Shown piece after piece: positions 1 through 5,421 of a DNA stretch of 7,863 bases. Numbering within the stretch: the first letter of the stretch is position 1; each line of letters begins with the position of its first letter. The stretch is from Alphaproteobacteria bacterium (GTDB lineage Bacteria > Pseudomonadota > Alphaproteobacteria > Rhodospirillales > Rhodospirillaceae): NCBI GenBank assembly GCA_003250275.1, contig QKGW01000520.1, forward strand, positions 1 to 7,863. Reading direction: 5' to 3'. The notes beneath the pieces were generated by a model. The model made no database searches, was not told where the DNA came from, and saw only the letters and a list, made by a program, of their open reading frames with translations. A program made the translations under genes and the position numbers.

Positions 1-464
1 GAAAGCTCGTGCGGCAGCGCGTCGAGGCGGCTCTCGGGGTTCGGCAGGCCGACGAGAGCGAGCAGCTCGACGATGCGCGCGCGCGCCGCCGGGCCCTTGA
101 GCCCCTTGTGCAGCGCGAGCATCTCGCCGATCTGGCGGCCGATGCTGTGCAGCGGGTTCAGCGAGGTCATTGGCTCCTGGAACACGATGCCGACGCGCCC
201 GCCGCGGATCTCCTGCAACTCGGCCTTGGTCATCGCGAGGACGTCGGCGCCGTCGAAGCGGATCGCGCCGCGCGGGTGGCGGGCGTGGGCGGGCAGCAGG
301 CGCAGCACCGAAAGCGCGGTGACCGACTTGCCCGAGCCCGATTCGCCGACCAGCGCCACGGTCTCGCCCTTGCCGACGGCGAAGGACACGCCCTTGACCA
401 CCTCGGGGCCGCCGCCGAACGCGACGGAAAGGTTCTCGACGGAGAGGAGCGGCGCTTCGGTCAT
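1..464 (-). CDS. yejF: Peptide ABC transporter ATP-binding protein YejF, N-terminal part
   Basis: This is the start of the cytoplasmic ATPase that would power the YejABEF peptide importer. About 154 codons are visible before the window edge. The translation begins MTEAPLLSVENLSVAFGGGP. It shows a Walker A motif GESGSGKS at residues 40-47 and a Q-loop VFQEPMTSLNPL with Q96 followed by the NPL typical of oligopeptide ATPases. It stops at PHELS, just before the expected GGQ signature, so Walker B, the H-loop and any second ATPase half lie outside the window. YejF proteins normally carry two ATPase halves in about 530 residues, and this would be the first half. The start ATG overlaps the yejE stop as ATGA, a classic coupled arrangement. 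The family call is firm. The choice of YejF over Dpp/Opp ATPases rests on the neighbouring yejB and yejE. Confidence 0.93.
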   Translation of the reverse strand, partial: MTEAPLLSVENLSVAFGGGPEVVKGVSFAVGKGETVALVGESGSGKSVTALSVLRLLPAHARHPRGAIRFDGADVLAMTKAELQEIRGGRVGIVFQEPMTSLNPLHSIGRQIGEMLALHKGLKGPAARARIVELLALVGLPNPESRLDALPHEL

Positions 465-1501
465 CGGGTCTTCCTCGGGTCGAAGGCGTCGCGCACCGCC
501 TCGCCGACGAAGACGAGCAGGCTCAGCAACAGGGAGACGACGACGAAGCCCGAAAGCCCGAGCCACGGCGCCTGGAGGTTTTCCTTGCCCTGGCGCAGCA
601 GGTCGCCGAGCGAGGGCGAGCCCGGCGGCAGGCCAAGGCCGAGGAAGTCGAGGCTGGTGAGCGCCACCACCGCGCCCGAGAGCACGAACGGCAGGAAGGT
701 GATCGTCGCGACCATCGCGTTGGGCAGCACGTGGCGCACGACGATGCGGAAATCCGAAAGCCCGAGGGCGCGTGCGGCGCGCACGTACTCGAAATTGCGG
801 GCGCGCAGGAACTCGGCGCGCACCACGCCGACGAGCGCGGTCCAGCTGAACAGCAGGAGGATGATCAGCAGCGTCCAGAAGCCCGGCACGATCGCCGAGG
901 AGACGATGATCAGGATGAACAGCTGCGGCAGGCTCGACCAGATTTCGAGGAAGCGCTGGAACACCAGGTCGACCCATCCGCCGAGGTAGCCCTGCACCGC
1001 GCCCGCGGCGACGCCGACCGCCGAGGAGGTGACGGTGAGCGCGAGGCCGAACAGCACCGAGATGCGGAAGCCGTAGATCAGCCGCGCGAGCACGTCGCGC
1101 CCCTGGTCGTCGGTGCCGAGCCAGTTGACCGCGGTCGGCGGCGCGGGGGTCGGGCGGCCGAGGTCGAAGTTGACGGTGTCGTAGGAGAAGCGGATCGGCG
1201 GCCAGAGCATCCAGCCCTTCTCGGCGATCTTTTCCGCCACGAACGGGTCGCGGTAGTCCGCCGGGGTGGGGAAGTCGCCGCCGAAGGTGGTCTCGGGATA
1301 GTCGGTGAACACCGGCGCGTAGAGGCTGCCGTCGTAGGACACCAGCAGCGGCCGGTCGTTGGCGATGAACTCGGCGAACAGGCTGACGCCGAACAGCGCG
1401 AGGAACACCCAGAGCGACCAGTAGCCGCGCCCGTTGGCGCGGAACGCCGCGAGGCGGCGGCGGGTCATCGGCGAGAGGTCGAAGCGGTCGGCGAGCGCCA
1501 T
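461..1501 (-). CDS. yejE: Peptide ABC transporter permease YejE
   Basis: This is one of the two inner-membrane permeases of the YejABEF importer (BPD_transp_1 family). In E. coli this system takes up microcin C, and in Rhizobiales YejBEF has been linked to muropeptide import. The 346 residues closely match the roughly 341 of E. coli YejE. There is a first membrane segment at about 29-47, then a long periplasmic stretch typical of YejE, then WLGTDDQGRDV at 127-137, the conserved OppC/DppC-type entry to the permease core. Further hydrophobic segments lie near 147-170, 190-226, 264-290 and 315-335. The EAA loop that docks the ATPase is at about 238-263, with YVRAARALGLSD and VLPNAM. The start lies 3 nt after the yejB stop and is preceded by GGGAGGT inside the yejB end. 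The gene overlaps yejF by 4 nt. Confidence 0.96.
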   Translation of the reverse strand: MALADRFDLSPMTRRRLAAFRANGRGYWSLWVFLALFGVSLFAEFIANDRPLLVSYDGSLYAPVFTDYPETTFGGDFPTPADYRDPFVAEKIAEKGWMLWPPIRFSYDTVNFDLGRPTPAPPTAVNWLGTDDQGRDVLARLIYGFRISVLFGLALTVTSSAVGVAAGAVQGYLGGWVDLVFQRFLEIWSSLPQLFILIIVSSAIVPGFWTLLIILLLFSWTALVGVVRAEFLRARNFEYVRAARALGLSDFRIVVRHVLPNAMVATITFLPFVLSGAVVALTSLDFLGLGLPPGSPSLGDLLRQGKENLQAPWLGLSGFVVVSLLLSLLVFVGEAVRDAFDPRKTR

Positions 1502-1504
1502 GCC

Positions 1505-2608
1505 CTAGACCTCCCGCGCTTCGAAGTCGATGCGGGGATCGACGAAGTGGTAGGTGAGGTCCGAGATCAGCCCGAGGATCAGGCCGAGCAGCGAGAAGGC
1601 GTAGAGCGTGCCGAACATCACCGGGTAGTCGCGGTTCATCGCCGCCTCGAAGCCGAGGAGGCCGATGCCGTCGAGCGAGAAGATCACCTCGATCAGCACC
1701 GAGCCGGTGAACAGCATCCCGATCAGGGTGGCGGGGAAGCCCGCGATCACCACCAGCATCGCGTTGCGGAAGACGTGGCCGTAGAGCACGCCGCGTTCCG
1801 AGAGCCCCTTGGCGCGCGCGGTGAGCACGTACTGCTTGTTGATCTCTTCGAGGAACGCGTTCTTGGTCAGCATGGTGAGCGCGGCGAAGCCTCCGATCAC
1901 CAGCGCGGTGACCGGCAGCGCGAGGTGCCAGGCGTAGTCGAGGATGCGCATCGGCCAACTGAGCGCGTCCCAGTTGTCCGAGGTCAGGCCGCGCAGCGGG
2001 AACCAGTGGAGGTAGCGCCCGCCGGCGAACACGATGATCAGCAGAATCGCGAAGAGGAAGCCCGGAATCGCGTGCCCGACGATGATCGCCCAACTCGACG
2101 CGACGTCGAATCGCGAGCCGTCGCGCACCGCCTTTCGCACCCCCAAGGGGATCGAGATCAGGTAGATGATCAACGTGCTCCAGATGCCGAGCGAGGCGGA
2201 GACCGGCAGCTTTTCGAGGATCAGGTCGACCACCGAGGCGTCGCGGAAGTAGCTCTTGCCGAGGTCGAAGCGGGCGTAGGACTTCACCATCAGCCAGAAG
2301 CGTTCGAGCGGCGGCTTGTCGAAGCCCATCTGCTTTTCGAGGTTCTTGATGAACTCGGGGTCGAGCCCCTGCGCGCCGCGGTACTTCGAGGCGACCGAGC
2401 TGCCCTGACCGGGGGCGGGGCGCGCGGTCTCGGCGGCGCCGGTGCCGGAGATCCGCGCGGTGGCGTCGGTGGTGCGGCCTTCGAGGCGCGCGAGTACCTG
2501 CTCGATCGGCCCGCCCGGGGCGAGCTGCACGAAGACGAAATTCACCGCGATGATCCCGAGCAGGGTCAGCGGTATCAGCAGCAGGCGGCGAACCACGTAG
2601 GCGTACAT
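1505..2608 (-). CDS. yejB: Peptide ABC transporter permease YejB
   Basis: This is the second inner-membrane permease of the YejABEF importer and the first gene of the yejBEF block. The chosen start gives 367 residues, against about 364 in E. coli YejB. The N-terminus MYAYVVRRLLLIPLTLLGII is the standard OppB/DppB-type first helix. A periplasmic stretch at about 31-135 contains YRGAQGLDPE and GFDKPP. The permease core follows, with LPVSASLGIWSTLIIYLISI at 134-153. The EAA loop is at about 260-283 (YVLTARAKGLSERG, then RNAM), and VDPRIDFE lies near the end. The reading frame stays open 48 codons further upstream, but that extension is not hydrophobic, lacks homology-like features and runs through the AT-rich intergenic DNA. 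The ATG at 2608 has CGAGGA six bases upstream and gives the normal family N-terminus. No strong promoter was recognised for it. Confidence 0.96.
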   Translation of the reverse strand: MYAYVVRRLLLIPLTLLGIIAVNFVFVQLAPGGPIEQVLARLEGRTTDATARISGTGAAETARPAPGQGSSVASKYRGAQGLDPEFIKNLEKQMGFDKPPLERFWLMVKSYARFDLGKSYFRDASVVDLILEKLPVSASLGIWSTLIIYLISIPLGVRKAVRDGSRFDVASSWAIIVGHAIPGFLFAILLIIVFAGGRYLHWFPLRGLTSDNWDALSWPMRILDYAWHLALPVTALVIGGFAALTMLTKNAFLEEINKQYVLTARAKGLSERGVLYGHVFRNAMLVVIAGFPATLIGMLFTGSVLIEVIFSLDGIGLLGFEAAMNRDYPVMFGTLYAFSLLGLILGLISDLTYHFVDPRIDFEAREV

Positions 2609-2614
2609 CGGCGA

Positions 2615-2620
2615 TCCTCG
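2615..2620 (-). promoter_or_regulatory. Ribosome binding site deciding the yejB start
   Basis: On the minus strand CGAGGA lies six bases before the ATG at 2608. This supports that start over the longer open frame reaching 2752, whose in-frame ATGs at 2650 and 2752 have no comparable purine-rich site. Confidence 0.7.
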
Positions 2621-2623
2621 TTG

Positions 2624-2640
2624 CGCGGGCGCCGCCCGCG
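2624..2640 (-). promoter_or_regulatory. GC hairpin in the yejB leader, next to its ribosome binding site
   Basis: A perfect 7-bp inverted repeat (CGCGGGC, 3-nt loop, GCCCGCG) sits three bases upstream of the yejB ribosome binding site. It has no T tract, so it is not an intrinsic terminator. It could affect access to the ribosome binding site or mRNA stability. The pairing is read directly from the sequence. Any role is inference. Confidence 0.4.
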
Positions 2641-2698
2641 ATCGACCCATTAGTGTTTGTTTACAGCCGCTCCCGCAATCAACCCCTTTGATGCAAAA

Positions 2699-2718
2699 GC
2701 CGAAAATTCTCTTTCGGC
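2699..2718. repeat. Inverted repeat GCCGAAA-N6-TTTCGGC, possible activator site
   Basis: This is a perfect 7-bp inverted repeat with a 6-nt spacer (attctc), 20 bp in all. It lies about 100-120 bp upstream of the proposed -24 element of the VPLPA-CTERM gene. That distance and dyad size are usual for sites bound by NtrC-type enhancer-binding proteins. It also lies about 90 bp upstream of yejB, so a role there is possible. No T tract follows, so it is not a clear terminator. The symmetry is certain and the function is inferred. Confidence 0.45.
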
Positions 2719-2730
2719 GGCGCGTGGCGA

Positions 2731-2748
2731 CGAAAACCGCGAAAACCG
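2731..2748. repeat. Tandem 9-bp direct repeat CGAAAACCG x2
   Basis: Two perfect adjacent copies of CGAAAACCG lie in the intergenic region between yejB and the VPLPA-CTERM gene, just downstream of the GCCGAAA dyad. The GAAAA core resembles the left arm of that dyad. It may be part of a protein-binding region or a chance short repeat. Confidence 0.4.
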
Positions 2749-2751
2749 CCA

Positions 2752-2790
2752 TTCCGAGCGTCAGGAATTTTTACATTATCATTCTCGGAA
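2752..2790. repeat. Split inverted repeat TTCCGAG-N25-CTCGGAA
   Basis: Perfect 7-bp arms lie at 2752-2758 and 2784-2790 with a 25-nt AT-rich spacer. The arm starts are 32 bp apart, close to three helical turns, so the arms would face the same side of DNA. The element ends 27 bp before the GG of the proposed -24 box. As RNA it would make a weak, large-loop hairpin, so a DNA-binding role is more plausible. Function is inferred. Confidence 0.35.
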
Positions 2791-2817
2791 ACACTCTAAC
2801 ACATTGAAAAACAACAG

Positions 2818-2833
2818 TGGCATACAATTTGCT
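2818..2833 (+). promoter_or_regulatory. Candidate sigma-54 (-24/-12) promoter of the VPLPA-CTERM gene
   Basis: The sequence TGGCATACAATTTGCT matches the sigma-54 pattern TGGCAC-N5-TTGCW. It has the invariant GG at 2819-2820 and GC at 2831-2832 separated by exactly 10 bases, the full TGGCA block and the full TTGCT block. The predicted start is near 2843-2844, giving a leader of about 51 nt to the ATG at 2895. A sigma-70 reading is poor: TTGAAA at 2804 and TACAAT at 2823 are only 13 bases apart. Sigma-54 control fits published links between PEP-CTERM genes and RpoN with the PrsK/PrsR regulators. That pair is not in this window. Confidence 0.65.
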
Positions 2834-2859
2834 TTTATATTGTGAAGCAACAAGTGCGA

Positions 2860-2876
2860 GCCGATTGGGGATCGGC
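2860..2876 (+). promoter_or_regulatory. Leader hairpin upstream of the VPLPA-CTERM ribosome binding site
   Basis: A perfect 6-bp inverted repeat (GCCGAT, loop tgggg, ATCGGC) lies in the predicted 5' leader, seven bases before the AGGAGG ribosome binding site. A second TTCGGC at 2878-2883 could pair instead with part of the left arm. It may stabilise the mRNA or tune translation, and no known riboswitch is recognised. Confidence 0.35.
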
Positions 2877-2883
2877 GTTCGGC

Positions 2884-2889
2884 AGGAGG
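2884..2889 (+). promoter_or_regulatory. Ribosome binding site deciding the VPLPA-CTERM start
   Basis: A perfect AGGAGG sits five bases before the ATG at 2895. It fixes that start over the longer open frame from 2817, which would begin inside the proposed promoter. Confidence 0.9.
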
Positions 2890-2894
2890 ATAAA

Positions 2895-3521
2895 ATGAGA
2901 AAATTCGCGCTCATTGTAGGGATTTTGGCAGGCCTCTCGCTTTTCGCCGGACGTGCGGAAGCGAGTTTGGTGTACTCGCTCGACGTCATCTCCAGCCCGA
3001 CCATCGGTTCGGGTTCGCAGGGCACGGTGACGCTCGATCAGATCAGCGCCAATCAGGTCAACGTTACCGTTGAGCTTGAGCCGGGCGTGCTGTTCGTCAA
3101 TACCGGCGGTCCGCATACGCCGTTCGTCTTCAACCTCGCCGAGACCGTTCTCGGCGCGGTGGTCACGGTTCTGGACGACCCGTCGCTCTACTACTATTCG
3201 CCCGAGGAGTCGCCGGCTGCGACGCCTTACGGCACCTTCACCGACGGCATCGCCTACACCGGCCCCAACGGCGGCGGTAACGGCGATGCGGGTCCGCTGG
3301 TGTTCAGCGTGACCAGCGCTTCGGGCATCACCCTCGCCGACTTCGTCGGCAACGCGGGTGGCTACTACTTCGCGGCCGACGTGCTCGGGACCAACGGAGG
3401 CACCGGCAGCGTCGCGGCGCTCGGCGTCTCGACCGTTCCGCTTCCTGCCGCCTTGCCGCTGTTCCTCACCGCCGTGGTCGGCGCTGCCGGCTATGGCGTG
3501 CGGCGTCGCAAGGCAGCCTGA
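2895..3521 (+). CDS. VPLPA-CTERM sorting domain-containing protein
   Basis: This 208-residue exported protein probably ends on the cell surface or in the matrix. A signal peptide starts MRKFALIVGILAGLSLFAG and has a likely cleavage after AEA at residue 23. The mature part (about 24-178) is beta-rich, with Val, Thr, Gly and Asn prominent. It includes a YYY cluster at 99-101, a GTFTDGIAYTGPNGGGNGD loop and a GGTGSVAALG stretch, and has no cysteine. The C-terminus is a textbook sorting signal: VPLPA at 181-185, a hydrophobic helix of about 15-20 residues, then RRRK at 203-206. In the PEP-CTERM family this signal is cut by a membrane exosortase, but no exosortase gene lies in the window. The domain between the signals is not one I can assign to a function. 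The gene stands alone on the plus strand between yejA and yejB, with its own promoter region and terminator. Export and sorting type are firm. Its role is unknown. Confidence 0.9.
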   Translation: MRKFALIVGILAGLSLFAGRAEASLVYSLDVISSPTIGSGSQGTVTLDQISANQVNVTVELEPGVLFVNTGGPHTPFVFNLAETVLGAVVTVLDDPSLYYYSPEESPAATPYGTFTDGIAYTGPNGGGNGDAGPLVFSVTSASGITLADFVGNAGGYYFAADVLGTNGGTGSVAALGVSTVPLPAALPLFLTAVVGAAGYGVRRRKAA

Positions 3522-3542
3522 CCCCCGCGCTTTTTGGGGTCA
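3519..3542 (+). other. Small hairpin overlapping the VPLPA-CTERM stop codon
   Basis: TGACCCC, a 10-nt loop and GGGGTCA form a perfect 7-bp stem whose left arm includes the stop codon. It is followed three bases later by the main terminator stem. It has no T tract after it. It may simply add stability to the mRNA 3' end. Confidence 0.4.
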
Positions 3543-3545
3543 CGG

Positions 3546-3583
3546 AACCGCCGCTCCGGGAAGCCGGAGCGGCGGTTTCTTTT
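3546..3583 (+). terminator. Rho-independent terminator of the VPLPA-CTERM gene
   Basis: A perfect 14-bp stem (AACCGCCGCTCCGG at 3546-3559, loop gaag, CCGGAGCGGCGGTT at 3564-3577) runs into TTTCTTTT ending at 3583. This is a strong intrinsic terminator for plus-strand transcription. It lies between the VPLPA-CTERM stop and the yejA stop of the convergent operon. Read on the minus strand, the same stem has no T tract, so ending of the yejA transcript here is less certain. Confidence 0.93.
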
Positions 3584-3587
3584 GCGT

Positions 3588-5399
3588 TCAGCGCACCAGC
3601 GCGGCGTCGCGCTTGGGGTCGATCCACCAGGCGAAGGTGTCCGCGCCCTGGAGGGTGAGCATCTCGGGCCTGCCGAAGCGGTTCCAGTAGGCGAGGCGGT
3701 CGTAGGGCAGGAACCACTGCGGGATGACGTAGTGGGACCACAGGAGGATGCGGTCCATCGCGCGGGTCGCGGCGATCAGTTCGTCGCGGTCCTTGGCGAG
3801 GACGATGTGGCGGATCATCGCGTCGATCGCGGGCGAGTTCACCCCGGCGACGTTGCGCGAGCCCGGCCGGCCGGCCGAATCGGAGCCGAAGTAGCCCTCC
3901 TGCTCGTTGCCCGGCGAGAGCGACTGGGCGAAGGTGCCGACCATCATGTCGAAGTCGAACTGCTGCACCCGGTTCTGGAACTGGTTGACGTCGACCGAGC
4001 GGATCTCGGCCTCGACGCCGATCTTTTTGAGGTTCTGGATGAACGGCAGGGTGATGCGCTCGAACGCCGCGCCCTGCGCCGCGTTGAGCATGATCTCGAA
4101 GCGCAGTTCCTGGCCCGCGGCGTTGGTCATCACGCCGTTCTTGAGCGCGTATCCGGCGTCGCGCAGGATCCTGAGCGCGACGCGCAGGTTGGCGCGGATG
4201 CCGTCCGGCCCTTTGGTTTCGGGCGAGTGGTATTCCTTGGTGAACACCTCGGGCGGGATTTCGCCGCGGAAGGGTTCGAGGAGCTTCAGCTCGGCGGGCG
4301 AGGGCAGGCCCGTGGCGGCGAGCTCGGAGTTGTCGAAGTAGCTGTTGATGCGCTTGTACGCGCCGTGGAACAGCGCCGCGTTGGTCCACTCGAAATCGAA
4401 GGCGTAGGCGAGCGCCTCGCGCACCTTGGGGTCCTGGAATACCGCGCGGCGGGTGTTGTAGACGAAGCCCTGCATCCCCGAGGGGGTGTGCTTCGGGATT
4501 TCGGCGCGGATCACCCGGCCGTCGTGGACGGCGGGGAAGTCGTAGGCGGTCGCCCACTTCTTCGCCTCGTATTCGGTGATCATATCGAACGCGCCGGACT
4601 TGAAGGCTTCGAGCGCCACGGTGGTGTCGCGGTAGTAGTCGTAGCGCACCGTGTCCCAGTTGTTGCGGCCGGTGTTGACCGGCAGGTCCTTGCCCCAATA
4701 GTCCTTCACCCGGGTGTAGACGATGCTGCGCCCGGTCTCGAAGTTGGCGATCTTGTAGGGGCCGGAGCCGAGCGGCGGTTCGAGCGTGGTCGCGGCGAAA
4801 TCGCGGCCTTCCCAATAGTGCTTCGGCAGCACCGGCATCTGCCCGACGATCAGCGGCAGCTCGCGGTTGCCCGCCTCCTTGAAGGTGAAGGTGACGCTGC
4901 GCGGCCCGGTCTTTTCGACCTTGGCGACGCCCGCGTAGTAGCTGTTGTAGAAGGGGTCGCCCTTCTCGCGCAGGGTTTTGAGCGAGAAGATCACGTCCTC
5001 GGGGGTGACCGGCTTGCCGTCGTGCCACTTCGCTTCCGGGCGCAGTTCGAAGCGCGCCCAGCTGCGGTCCTCGGGCACGGTGATGGTCTTGGCGAGGAGG
5101 CCGTATTCGGTGAACGCCTCGTCCATCGCCGAGGTCATCAGGGTGTCGTAGGTGAGGCCGAGACCCGCCGCCGACATCCCCTTGAGGGTGTAGGGATTGA
5201 GGGTGTCGAAGCCGCCGATGGCGTGGAGCTTGAGATACCCGCCCTTGGGCGCGCCGGGGTTGACGTAGTCGAGGTGGGTGAAGTCCGCCGGATACTTCGG
5301 CGCGCCGTGCATCGCCATGCCGTGCATCGGCTGCGGCTCGGCGGCGAGGGCGGGGGCGGCGAAAACCAGGATCAGGACCGCGAGGATTCGCGCGAACAT
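3588..5399 (-). CDS. yejA: Extracellular peptide-binding protein YejA
   Basis: This is the periplasmic solute-binding protein (SBP_bac_5 family) that would deliver peptides to YejBEF. The chosen start gives 603 residues, against about 604 in E. coli YejA. A signal peptide MFARILAVLILVFAAPALAA ends near residue 19-20. The mature N-terminus has MHGMAMHGAPKYP and then the family-typical LDYVNPGAPKGG. The SBP_bac_5 signature region is at about 117-140 (RFELRPEAKWHDGKPVTPED). Other YejA-like stretches are SGPYKI at 212-217, YTRVKDYWGKDLPVN at 228-242, RYDYYRD near 252 and DFEWTNAALFHGAY near 335. The frame is open 13 codons further up, but the ATG at 5399 has AAGGGG five bases upstream and starts the signal peptide. 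It lies 22 nt after hisN with no visible promoter between them, so it is probably co-transcribed. It is separated from yejBEF by an opposite-strand gene. Confidence 0.95.
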   Translation of the reverse strand: MFARILAVLILVFAAPALAAEPQPMHGMAMHGAPKYPADFTHLDYVNPGAPKGGYLKLHAIGGFDTLNPYTLKGMSAAGLGLTYDTLMTSAMDEAFTEYGLLAKTITVPEDRSWARFELRPEAKWHDGKPVTPEDVIFSLKTLREKGDPFYNSYYAGVAKVEKTGPRSVTFTFKEAGNRELPLIVGQMPVLPKHYWEGRDFAATTLEPPLGSGPYKIANFETGRSIVYTRVKDYWGKDLPVNTGRNNWDTVRYDYYRDTTVALEAFKSGAFDMITEYEAKKWATAYDFPAVHDGRVIRAEIPKHTPSGMQGFVYNTRRAVFQDPKVREALAYAFDFEWTNAALFHGAYKRINSYFDNSELAATGLPSPAELKLLEPFRGEIPPEVFTKEYHSPETKGPDGIRANLRVALRILRDAGYALKNGVMTNAAGQELRFEIMLNAAQGAAFERITLPFIQNLKKIGVEAEIRSVDVNQFQNRVQQFDFDMMVGTFAQSLSPGNEQEGYFGSDSAGRPGSRNVAGVNSPAIDAMIRHIVLAKDRDELIAATRAMDRILLWSHYVIPQWFLPYDRLAYWNRFGRPEMLTLQGADTFAWWIDPKRDAALVR

Positions 5400-5421
5400 C
5401 GGCACCCCTTTCGGTAACGGA

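Noticed and set aside
731..2653. Long plus-strand open frame of 640 codons opposite yejE and yejB
   Set aside because: The translation is dominated by Arg, Glu, Asp, His and Val with no domain, and lies opposite two confidently identified permeases. It is a high-GC shadow frame.
2699..2718. GCCGAAA/TTTCGGC as an intrinsic terminator
   Set aside because: No T tract follows on either strand and no transcript is expected to end there.
2609..2752. N-terminal extension of yejB by 48 residues
   Set aside because: The extra residues run through the AT-rich intergenic DNA, no start there has a ribosome binding site, and the ATG at 2608 gives the usual family N-terminus and length.
2804..2828. Sigma-70 promoter with TTGAAA and TACAAT
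   Set aside because: The spacer is only 13 bases, too short for a normal sigma-70 promoter. The sigma-54 pattern in the same place fits much better.
2817..2894. Longer start for the VPLPA-CTERM protein
   Set aside because: It would begin within the proposed promoter and place 26 residues before the signal peptide, whereas the ATG at 2895 has a perfect AGGAGG and starts the signal peptide.
3534..5417. Long plus-strand open frame of 627 codons opposite yejA
   Set aside because: Low-complexity composition with no recognisable motif, and it starts inside the terminator. It is a shadow of yejA.
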